Assembly: GCA_965222005.1 (NCBI GenBank)
Contig: OZ244935.1
Location: 4,526,001 to 4,590,000, forward strand
From: CBDCTM01 sp965222005
GTDB taxonomy: Bacteria > Bacteroidota > Bacteroidia > Chitinophagales > Saprospiraceae
Reading direction: 5' to 3'
DNA: 64,000 nt
Made by a program: the position numbers and the translations under genes. Shown here piece after piece: positions 17,029-24,367 of this stretch; within the stretch, counting starts at the first letter, position 1; each line of letters opens with the position of its first letter. Below the pieces are notes generated by a model. It ran no database searches, was not told the DNA's origin, and saw only the letters and a program-made list of their open reading frames with translations.

Positions 17029-17760
17029 ATGAAACGTAAAATGCTGATCCTTTTTCTTGTTCTTTTTGGCCTTCAATCCGCGATGGCTCAACAAGACGAG
17101 GAGGCTCCTTCTGCCAGTTTTCAGCTAGGCCTGAATGCCACGCAGTTTGTCAACACCTTTTTCAGTTTTAATGAAAATCAAGGCAACCCGGGCTCTTATC
17201 TGCTGCATTTCAAAAGTATTAAAAACCAGCAAGCCTTCCGGCTCGGGCTCGGCTTTGCCCTTTCCAAAACCACTACGGATGTAGATGTCAATCAGGGCGA
17301 ACGGGTTAATAAAAACAATTTCATCAATCTTCGGATCGGCTACGAATGGCATGTGCCGCTGACCCGGCGGTGGCTCACCTACTTCGGTTTTGATGCCTTG
17401 GTGGGATTCAGCAATTTTAAATCGGAATTCGATCCAGGTTTTGGTAGAATCACTACTGAAAGTGAGAACCTCAACCTCGGCGGCGGCGGTGTGGCTGGGG
17501 TACAGTTTAACATCAACGAACGTATTAGCCTGGCTACAGAGAGTACTCTATACTTTGTACATCGCAACAGTACAACGGAACAGCGCTTCCCCGATCAGCC
17601 GGGCAGTGAGGACAAAAAGCAACCACTGACCAAATCACCATTGGATTGCCAACTGCGCTGTTCTTTCAAATCAGCTTCTAAAAAGCTGTTTCTAAAGACT
17701 GCAAAAGACTTGTATTTGCTGGATATTTGGCCTAATTTTGAATATTACAAAAAAATCTAA
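17029..17760 (+). CDS. Outer-membrane beta-barrel protein, C-terminus apparently frameshifted
   Basis: As written the frame gives 243 residues from the ATG at 17029, chosen because MKRKMLILFLVLFGLQSAMA is a clear signal peptide; the frame extends 17 codons upstream without meaning. Residues 20-195 look like a small 8-10-strand outer-membrane barrel (alternating pattern, INLRIGYEWHVPL, INERISLATESTLYF). The last about 45 residues are basic and unlike a barrel. Inserting one A into the A5 run at 17614-17618 switches to a frame ending GLPTALFFQISF at a stop at 17679-17681, the expected aromatic barrel terminus, giving 217 residues. So the true product is probably 217 residues, through a sequence error, slippage or mutation. 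It stands 6 bp (or 85 bp) before the peroxidase gene. Confidence 0.8.
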   Translation: MKRKMLILFLVLFGLQSAMAQQDEEAPSASFQLGLNATQFVNTFFSFNENQGNPGSYLLHFKSIKNQQAFRLGLGFALSKTTTDVDVNQGERVNKNNFINLRIGYEWHVPLTRRWLTYFGFDALVGFSNFKSEFDPGFGRITTESENLNLGGGGVAGVQFNINERISLATESTLYFVHRNSTTEQRFPDQPGSEDKKQPLTKSPLDCQLRCSFKSASKKLFLKTAKDLYLLDIWPNFEYYKKI

Positions 17761-17766
17761 TCCGCT

Positions 17767-18963
17767 ATGAAAAGAAATTTCTTTCTCCCCTGCATCTTGA
17801 TACTGGCTGCACTGAGCCTCTTTGTGAGCTGTTCGAAGGATGCTGCCCATGTAAAGCCCATCCCCTCTGAACTCAATCTGCGGGATGTTCCATACGATTA
17901 TGTCGATCAGGACTTTGTGAACGTGGCCAACAGCTTCAATTCCAACATCCCCTTTGACAACCAGATGGATAATGATAAGGTGACGCTCGGTAGAGTACTC
18001 TTTTACGATACACGCCTTTCCCTCAACAATTCTGTATCCTGCGCCAGCTGCCACCATCAAAGAAGAGCCTTTGCTGCCGATAGGCCCTTCAGTACCGGCT
18101 TTGAAGGTCGTACCACTACGCGCAACTCTCCACCTGTGATGAATATGGTACTGAGCAGCAATTTCTTTTGGGATGCCAGCCAGCAGAAGCTCGAAGATAT
18201 GGTGCTTATGCCAATCAGAAATCATTTGGAAATGGGCATTGCGGATGTAAAAGATTTAGAGCTGAAGCTCAAAGAGGTCGATTATTATCCCTCGCTCTTT
18301 GAAAAAGCTTTTGGTACCGAGACCGTCAGTGCCAACCGCATTTCGAAAGCCCTGGCTCAATTTGTCCGCTCTTTGATCTCTACCAATTCCAAATTCGATA
18401 AAGGCCAGGTAAATGGTTTTGCCAATTTCTCTCCTTTAGAAAAAATGGGCTTCGATTTGTTCAACAGCGCTCGCCTAAGCTGCGGCGCCTGCCACGGCGG
18501 CTTCAACTTTTCCGGCTGGAATTCGGATGCTGCCAATATTGGACTTGATATAGACTACGAAGACAACGGCATTGCCAATGGCATGTTCAAAGTGCCCAGC
18601 TTGCGCAATGTGGCACTCACGGCACCCTATATGCACGACGGCCGTTTTGCCACGCTCGAAGAGGTGGTTGATCACTACGATCAGGGTATTCAGGCCCATC
18701 CGAATCTCGATTTCAGATTGAGGGAAGGCTATCCCAATGTCTTTGCCTTTGAGCCTAATATTCCTGTATTTACAGACCCCTTCACCAATACTATCTTCAT
18801 CGACGGGGTACCCTTTGACTTTAATCAATTTACCACGAATATTCCACCAAAGCGGCTCAATTTGACCGATGTGGAAAAGCAAGCCTTGGTTGCTTTCCTC
18901 AAAACCTTATCGGATGAGCAGTTTGTGAAAGACGAAAAATTTTCCAATCCTTTTGTCCAATAA
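17767..18963 (+). CDS. Di-haem cytochrome c peroxidase lipoprotein (CcpA/MauG family)
   Basis: 398 residues. The N-terminus is a lipoprotein signal (LFVSCSKD, lipid Cys about 19-20). Two c-type haem sites are present: CASCHH near residue 92 and CGACHG near residue 240. The segments DTRLSLNNSVSCASCH, TRNSPPVMN and MHDGRFATLEEVVDHYD are standard for bacterial di-haem peroxidases, which reduce H2O2 with electrons from small cytochromes. MauG-like oxidation of another substrate cannot be excluded. Periplasmic, anchored by lipid. It needs the cytochrome c maturation system, part of which (ccmBCD) is at 45.7-48.0 kb. Likely cotranscribed with the barrel upstream; a strong terminator follows. Confidence 0.94.
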   Translation: MKRNFFLPCILILAALSLFVSCSKDAAHVKPIPSELNLRDVPYDYVDQDFVNVANSFNSNIPFDNQMDNDKVTLGRVLFYDTRLSLNNSVSCASCHHQRRAFAADRPFSTGFEGRTTTRNSPPVMNMVLSSNFFWDASQQKLEDMVLMPIRNHLEMGIADVKDLELKLKEVDYYPSLFEKAFGTETVSANRISKALAQFVRSLISTNSKFDKGQVNGFANFSPLEKMGFDLFNSARLSCGACHGGFNFSGWNSDAANIGLDIDYEDNGIANGMFKVPSLRNVALTAPYMHDGRFATLEEVVDHYDQGIQAHPNLDFRLREGYPNVFAFEPNIPVFTDPFTNTIFIDGVPFDFNQFTTNIPPKRLNLTDVEKQALVAFLKTLSDEQFVKDEKFSNPFVQ

Positions 18964-18981
18964 GGTTTTGATTGACAAAAG

Positions 18982-19020
18982 AAAAACTTCGGAATTCATG
19001 CTGAGTCCCGAAGTTTTTTT
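18982..19020 (+). terminator. Intrinsic terminator after the peroxidase gene
   Basis: An 11-bp perfect stem (AAAAACTTCGG, 18982-18992, with its complement 19008-19018) has a 15-base loop and a run of T continuing to 19021. It separates the peroxidase unit from the lpxB unit. Confidence 0.85.
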
Positions 19021-19037
19021 TGTTTGTACCTTGTTTG

Positions 19038-19045
19038 TACCTTTG
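19038..19045 (+). promoter_or_regulatory. Putative -7 box of the small-protein/lpxB unit
   Basis: TACCTTTG matches TAnnTTTG exactly, 22 bp before the ATG at 19068 and just after the preceding terminator. The -33 element is unclear. Confidence 0.5.
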
Positions 19046-19067
19046 CCGTGTCACCAAGACACCAACT

Positions 19068-19367
19068 ATGCTCAAAAGAAATTCGATTCTGCTTGGAATT
19101 GTTGTCGGCACACTCCTTCCTTTTGTTGGTTACGCCCTTTTGCTCGAAGTTTACGACCAATTGGATGCCTATGGCTACATCAGTGATTATGGTATGTCTG
19201 AGAACTTTCGGAATCGCACGACAGCCCTTTTGGCCATTTGCCTCAACTTAATTCCTTTTCTCATCTTCAATCGGATGTGGCATATCAAAAGTATGCGGGG
19301 CATGATCTTCCCCACCGTGCTCTACGCATTCGCATGGGTATTGACCTATGGCGTAAAGCTACTGTAA
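19068..19367 (+). CDS. Small membrane protein upstream of lpxB
   Basis: 99 residues from the ATG at 19068; the upstream in-frame start at 19020 would lie across the promoter box. Three hydrophobic stretches (about 7-26, 50-66 and 77-97) suggest an inner-membrane protein. A conserved-looking centre RNRTTALLAICLNLIPFLIF was noted. I do not recognise a named family. It ends 21 bp before lpxB and is surely cotranscribed; similar small membrane proteins next to lpxB occur in other Bacteroidota (recalled, not checked). A role in the envelope is inference only. Confidence 0.75.
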   Translation: MLKRNSILLGIVVGTLLPFVGYALLLEVYDQLDAYGYISDYGMSENFRNRTTALLAICLNLIPFLIFNRMWHIKSMRGMIFPTVLYAFAWVLTYGVKLL

Positions 19368-19388
19368 GCACCTGAATATCAGCTAGTT

Positions 19389-20525
19389 ATGAAATATTTT
19401 ATCCTTGCTGGCGAAGCTTCAGGAGACTTGCACGGGGCAGGGCTTGTAAAAGCACTGGCACAGCTCGACCCGCAGGCAGAGTTGCTTGGCTGGGGGGGCC
19501 AAAAGATGGAGCAGGCCGGAGCACTTCTGCTCAAGCACTATCGCGAGCTGGCATTTATGGGCTTTTGGGAGGTAGTCAAAAACTGGCAGGTCATTCGTCA
19601 GAATTTTAAGCAATGTAAAGCCCAAATCTCCTCCTCAAAACCCGATGTGCTTATTCTGATTGACTATCCCGGCTTCAATTTGCGAATGGCAAAGTGGGCT
19701 AAAAACAGGGGGCTGCGTGTCTTTTACTACATTTCTCCACAGCTTTGGGCCTGGCACAGCAGCCGGGTAAAAACGATAAAAGCTTACGTGGATCGTATGT
19801 TTGTCATTCTGCCATTCGAGCTGGAATTCTATGCCCGCTACGGTATTGAGGTCGATTTTGTAGGTCATCCCCTTTTGGATGTGATTGCCGGCCATCCCAA
19901 AAATGAGCTTTTCAGAAGCCAGCATCAGTTGGAGGGAAAACCCATCATCGCCTTGCTGCCGGGAAGCCGGAGGCAGGAGATCAAGCGAATGCTGCCAAAA
20001 ATGTTGCAGCTCATCGATTCATTCCCCCGGCATCAGTTTCTCATCGCTACAGCTCCCGGTATTCAAGCGTCCTTTTATCAAAACCTGCTGAGCGGTTTTG
20101 GCATTTCCGGCAAGCAAGTGAAAATGCTTATCGGCCAGACGTATGACTTGTTGCAACATGCCGAAGCAGCCATTGTGACCAGTGGGACAGCCACCCTGGA
20201 AACGGCCTTGCTAAAAGTACCTCAGCTCGTGGTGTACAGGGGCAATTCATGGTCCTACGCTCTGGCGAAATGGCTCACCCATGTAAAGTACATTTCGCTG
20301 GTTAATCTCATCCTCGACCGGCCTTTGGTGACGGAGCTGATCCAGGAGGCGTACCATTATGACAATTTGCGGAAGGAATTGAAGGCTTTGCTGAGGGCAG
20401 AGAAGAGAGAGGAATTGTTGGAGGGCTATGAGGAATTAGAGCGCAAGCTGAGCAAGCGGGCAGCGGCCGAGCGGGCAGCCAATTTGATGATCGCTTACCT
20501 GAATGAGGCACATCGGGCTGGTTGA
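19389..20525 (+). CDS. lpxB: Lipid-A-disaccharide synthase
   Basis: 378 residues, normal length. It joins UDP-2,3-diacylglucosamine to lipid X to form the lipid A disaccharide at the inner face of the inner membrane. Diagnostic segments are the opening ILAGEASGDLHGAGL, MGFWEVVKN, LIDYPGFNLRMAKWA, YYISPQLWAWHSSR and the donor-site LLPGSRRQEIKRMLP. The late TSGTATLETALL motif is also present. It follows a small membrane protein by 21 bp and converges with the MATE gene (16 bp between stops). It indicates an LPS- or lipid-A-bearing outer membrane. Confidence 0.98.
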   Translation: MKYFILAGEASGDLHGAGLVKALAQLDPQAELLGWGGQKMEQAGALLLKHYRELAFMGFWEVVKNWQVIRQNFKQCKAQISSSKPDVLILIDYPGFNLRMAKWAKNRGLRVFYYISPQLWAWHSSRVKTIKAYVDRMFVILPFELEFYARYGIEVDFVGHPLLDVIAGHPKNELFRSQHQLEGKPIIALLPGSRRQEIKRMLPKMLQLIDSFPRHQFLIATAPGIQASFYQNLLSGFGISGKQVKMLIGQTYDLLQHAEAAIVTSGTATLETALLKVPQLVVYRGNSWSYALAKWLTHVKYISLVNLILDRPLVTELIQEAYHYDNLRKELKALLRAEKREELLEGYEELERKLSKRAAAERAANLMIAYLNEAHRAG

Positions 20526-20541
20526 TGGCTCGAGCTTTTAT

Positions 20542-21879
20542 TTACACATTTAACGACCACCATTTTTTGGATCGCAAGTACATGATGGTCAGCAATATCA
20601 TGGCTATCCAGTAAAAAATTTCTGCCGACCAGGCCCATACCAATCCTGCCGAAGTAAATTCTACCACCACATAGATAAACACCAAATAGCCCACCGCACA
20701 AAGGCTTTGGATTTTTAATCCATAATACGTGGCCCCCGTTCCGGCCAACCCATTGAAGTACACGCCGCCGATGGAAAAAAGAGCCAGAATGCCCAGTAAT
20801 ACATAGAAAATCGGTTGAGCATCCACGATCAACGACATATCCTCTGAGCCTAGCAGGGGGTATAGAATATCGGTGGGATATAGGATTACCGGCAAGGACA
20901 GCAACATGGTAGTAGCCAGGCAAAGTTTGGCCGTCTTTTCAATGATCGGCAGCACGGCCTGCCGTTTCTGCTGACCGATAAAGTTGCTGACCAGCGTATT
21001 GATGCCGGAGGCAAAGCCCCAGCAAGGTATCGACAGGCAGAGATAGACCATTCGGGCAAGGTTGGTGATGGCAAGCTGGCGTTCGCCCAGATTTTCCACA
21101 ATTCCGAAAAATACAAACCAGGAGCCCAGCCCCACCACTGCCTGCGCTACTACCGGAGCGCCAATGCGCAGCTGGGTTTTGATGAGCGCCACATCAATCC
21201 TGGGTAGCTTGAAAAGCCGGTATTTTACTGCTTCTTTATCAAATAATATATAAACCAGAAAAACCACAAAGGCCACCCCTTCAGCTATGGTGCTGGCCAA
21301 TCCGGCTCCGGCAATTCCCATAGCAGGCAAGCCAAAATGCCCAAAGATCAGCCCATAATTGAGCACAATGTTGACAATAGCCAGAATAATCGTATCCACC
21401 ACTATAAACATGGGCCGCGCCGCGCCCGTATATAAAGCAATAATCGCTACCCCGGCATAGCTAAAGAACACCCCATAAGCTCTGCAGCCAATATATTCCA
21501 GGCTTTTGGCATATACGATATCTGAATTGACAAAGAGAGCGAAAAAGAGAGGTGTGCCAAATAACATGAACAAAAAGAGTACAATGGCCAGCCCCAACTC
21601 AAAGTAGAGCATAGCATAAAAAGTGCGGCCAATCTCCTGTGGCTGCTCCTCTCCTGCCCTGCGGGCGATCATGATCTGCCCGCCTTTGGAAAAGCCAAAG
21701 CCAATAGCTGCAATGATCAGATAAAAAACGCTGACGAAGCCGATGGCCGCAAAATCCACCTCACTGAGGTGATACAGGAAGACGCTATCGCTCAGAGCAA
21801 TGATATTTTGCACGGCGCTGCCCAGCATGATCGGAGCTGAGATGGCCCAAATTTGCCGATATGTAGTGTTGAGACGCAT
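20542..21879 (-). CDS. MATE-family efflux transporter
   Basis: 445 residues from the ATG at 21879 (MRLNTTYRQIWAISAPIMLG); 16 further residues are open upstream but carry no family signal. Twelve hydrophobic segments in two similar halves fit a MATE exporter, which expels cationic drugs or metabolites using Na+ or H+. Typical pieces are the SAPIMLGSAVQNIIALSDSV start, GFGFSKGGQIMIARRAGE and, in the second half, WGFASGINTLVSNFIGQQK. Inner membrane. The substrate is not predictable. It is divergent from the peptidase gene and alone on its strand. Confidence 0.92.
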   Translation of the reverse strand: MRLNTTYRQIWAISAPIMLGSAVQNIIALSDSVFLYHLSEVDFAAIGFVSVFYLIIAAIGFGFSKGGQIMIARRAGEEQPQEIGRTFYAMLYFELGLAIVLFLFMLFGTPLFFALFVNSDIVYAKSLEYIGCRAYGVFFSYAGVAIIALYTGAARPMFIVVDTIILAIVNIVLNYGLIFGHFGLPAMGIAGAGLASTIAEGVAFVVFLVYILFDKEAVKYRLFKLPRIDVALIKTQLRIGAPVVAQAVVGLGSWFVFFGIVENLGERQLAITNLARMVYLCLSIPCWGFASGINTLVSNFIGQQKRQAVLPIIEKTAKLCLATTMLLSLPVILYPTDILYPLLGSEDMSLIVDAQPIFYVLLGILALFSIGGVYFNGLAGTGATYYGLKIQSLCAVGYLVFIYVVVEFTSAGLVWAWSAEIFYWIAMILLTIMYLRSKKWWSLNV

Positions 21880-22055
21880 GACGGGTATGCAATTATAGGG
21901 CATTTGGCCTAAACAAGGAAGGGGCAATCCCTTTTTCAGAATTTGATTCGATCTACGATCCCTTTACAATCAAGAAAAGCCAGACAATATGCCAGCGATG
22001 AAAATGTAGTATCTTGCCAATCCTTACATTCTATTCATTAAAATAGCTCTTGTAT

Positions 22056-24245
22056 ATGGTTCCGTTTACCGATTTATTCGATAACCTTTATCTGCCTCTG
22101 TTCGTAATACTATTGGCAATCCCTGCTTGCAAGCAAGAAATTACCGATTCACCTTCCAATTCTGATAGCACAATGACCCACTTAATGACCCTACCAGCCA
22201 CAGCACCAAGCGCAAAAAAACTAGCCAAAAAACTAAGCATTCATGGCGACACCCGTATCGATCCTTACTACTGGATGAATCAACGGGAAGATCCAGAGGT
22301 GATCAGCTTTCTGAACGCTGAAAATGATTATACCAAGGCTACTATGCAGCATTTGCAAGGCTTTCAGGATAGCCTGTACCATGAGCTCATTGGCCGTATC
22401 AAACAGGATGATACCTCAGTGCCCTACAAAGACAAGGGCTATTTTTACATCACCCGCTATGAAGAAGGCAAAGAGTATCCCATCCACTCCAGAAAAAAAG
22501 AAAATCTGGAAGCCCGGGAGGAAATTATGCTCGATGTAAATGAGCTGGCCAAAGCCTATGAATTTTATAGTGTTGGTGGTCGCACCGTCAGCCCCAACAA
22601 CCAGCTCCTGGCCTATGGGGAAGACACCCTCAGTCGCCGCATTTACACCATCCGCTTTAAAAATCTCCAAACAGGCGAACTGCTTGCCGACCAAATCCCC
22701 AACACTACGGGAAGAGCCATTTGGGCCAATGACAATAAAACCCTTTTTTATACTGTAAAAGATGAAGCCCTTCGCTCCTACAAAATATTTAAACACCAGT
22801 TGGGGACGGCTGTTTCGCAGGATGAGGAAGTGTATCACGAAGCCGATGAAACCTTTTCAACCTTTGTGTACAAAAGCAAGTCTGACAAATACATCATTAT
22901 CGGCTCTTACCAAACCCTTTCTACAGAATATCGAATCCTGGAAGCCGATCAGCCAAATGGCAAGTTTCGCATTTTTCAGCCGCGCCAACGCAAGCTCGAG
23001 TACAGCATCGCACATTTTGGCGACAAGTTTTACATTCGCACCAACCTCGATGCGCAGAATTTCCGCCTGATGGAAACCTCCGAATCCGCTACCGGCAAGC
23101 AGCACTGGAAAGAGGTGATTCCTCATCGCCCAGACGTTTTGCTGGAGGGAATGGACCTTTTTAAAGACTTTTTAGTGCTTTCCGAACGAAAGGCCGGCAT
23201 CACACAAATTCGTATCCGCCCCTGGCAGGGCGATGAACATTATGTCGATTTTGGCGAAGATGCTTACCTGGCCTACACTTCTATCAATCCTGAGTTCGAT
23301 ACGGAGGTGTTGCGGCTGGGCTACCAAAGTATGACTACTCCCAATTCAATCTACGATTACCATATGAATAGCCGGGATATGAAGCTGCTAAAACGTACAG
23401 AGGTTGTGGGGGATTTTGATCCGGCCAATTATCAATCCGAGCGGCTCTTCGCCACTGCCCGCGACGGCGAGCAGGTGCCCATATCCATCGTTTACCGGAA
23501 GGGCTTCAACCGCAATGGCCAGCAACCGCTCCTTCTTTATGGATACGGCAGCTATGGTGCCAGCATGAATCCCTACTTCAGCAGCAACCGGCTGAGCCTG
23601 CTTGATCGTGGCTTTGCCTTTGCGATCGCTCACATTCGCGGCGGTGAAGAGATGGGCCGCCAGTGGTATGAAAATGGCAAATTGCTGAAAAAGAAAAATA
23701 CGTTTACCGACTTCATCGATTGTGCTGAACACCTGCTAAAAAATAATTATACCCAAAAAGAAAAGCTCTTTGCAATGGGCGGCAGCGCGGGCGGTTTGTT
23801 GATGGGTGCCGTAGTCAATATGCGGCCTGATCTGTTCAAAGGTGTGATCGCTGCGGTACCCTTTGTGGATGTGGTCACCACTATGCTCGACGAAAGCATT
23901 CCACTCACTACGGGCGAGTTTGATGAATGGGGCAACCCCAAGGAAAAAGAATATTACGAGTACATCAAGTCCTACTCTCCGTATGATAATGTGGACGCGA
24001 AAGCCTATCCCAATATGCTTGTAACGACCGGCCTGCACGACAGCCAGGTACAGTATTGGGAGCCCGCCAAATGGGTTGCCAAGCTCCGCGATATGAAAAC
24101 GGATAACAACATTCTGCTGCTCCACACCAATATGGATGCCGGGCATGGTGGTGCTTCCGGCCGATTTCGGCGCCACAAAGAAACAGCTATGGAATATGCC
24201 TTTTTGCTGGACCTGGCAGGCTTGGCGGATGCGATGATGGATTGA
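22056..24245 (+). CDS. S9 prolyl-oligopeptidase-family peptidase (oligopeptidase B-like), lipoprotein
   Basis: 729 residues from the ATG at 22056; a TTG two codons earlier is possible. The start is a lipoprotein signal (LLAIPAC, lipid Cys about 25), unusual because bacterial PtrB is normally cytosolic. Residues about 50-460 form the seven-bladed propeller and the rest the alpha/beta-hydrolase. The opening DPYYWMNQREDPEVISFLNA, the GGEEMGRQWYENGK segment and the active site GGSAGG are typical of oligopeptidase B. The triad can be placed at Ser577, Asp662 and His697. It would cleave short peptides in the periplasm after basic or prolyl residues; the specificity is not certain. Monocistronic. 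Confidence 0.93.
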   Translation: MVPFTDLFDNLYLPLFVILLAIPACKQEITDSPSNSDSTMTHLMTLPATAPSAKKLAKKLSIHGDTRIDPYYWMNQREDPEVISFLNAENDYTKATMQHLQGFQDSLYHELIGRIKQDDTSVPYKDKGYFYITRYEEGKEYPIHSRKKENLEAREEIMLDVNELAKAYEFYSVGGRTVSPNNQLLAYGEDTLSRRIYTIRFKNLQTGELLADQIPNTTGRAIWANDNKTLFYTVKDEALRSYKIFKHQLGTAVSQDEEVYHEADETFSTFVYKSKSDKYIIIGSYQTLSTEYRILEADQPNGKFRIFQPRQRKLEYSIAHFGDKFYIRTNLDAQNFRLMETSESATGKQHWKEVIPHRPDVLLEGMDLFKDFLVLSERKAGITQIRIRPWQGDEHYVDFGEDAYLAYTSINPEFDTEVLRLGYQSMTTPNSIYDYHMNSRDMKLLKRTEVVGDFDPANYQSERLFATARDGEQVPISIVYRKGFNRNGQQPLLLYGYGSYGASMNPYFSSNRLSLLDRGFAFAIAHIRGGEEMGRQWYENGKLLKKKNTFTDFIDCAEHLLKNNYTQKEKLFAMGGSAGGLLMGAVVNMRPDLFKGVIAAVPFVDVVTTMLDESIPLTTGEFDEWGNPKEKEYYEYIKSYSPYDNVDAKAYPNMLVTTGLHDSQVQYWEPAKWVAKLRDMKTDNNILLLHTNMDAGHGGASGRFRRHKETAMEYAFLLDLAGLADAMMD

Positions 24246-24251
24246 TGCTGC

Positions 24252-24356
24252 CTAGAGACTGTTTTGTCCCTGAAAAAACAGGGAATATTTTGCCAACTGC
24301 ATCAACAGCAATAAAGTCAAAGCCAATAGTCCGAAACGCAAGGCGATAGCTTTCAT
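24252..24356 (-). CDS. Possible 34-residue membrane peptide
   Basis: A very short frame reading MKAIALRFGLLALTLLLL, then MQLAKYSLFFQGQNSL. One hydrophobic segment covers residues 3-26. Its ATG lies 11 bp after the stop of the TPR membrane protein, so it would be read as the last gene of that unit. The coding strand contains a stem TCCCTG/CAGGGA (24267-24284) that could instead be a terminator for the peptidase gene on the other strand. No family recognised; spacing and hydrophobicity are the only support. Confidence 0.3.
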   Translation of the reverse strand: MKAIALRFGLLALTLLLLMQLAKYSLFFQGQNSL

Positions 24357-24367
24357 GGCAACACAAT

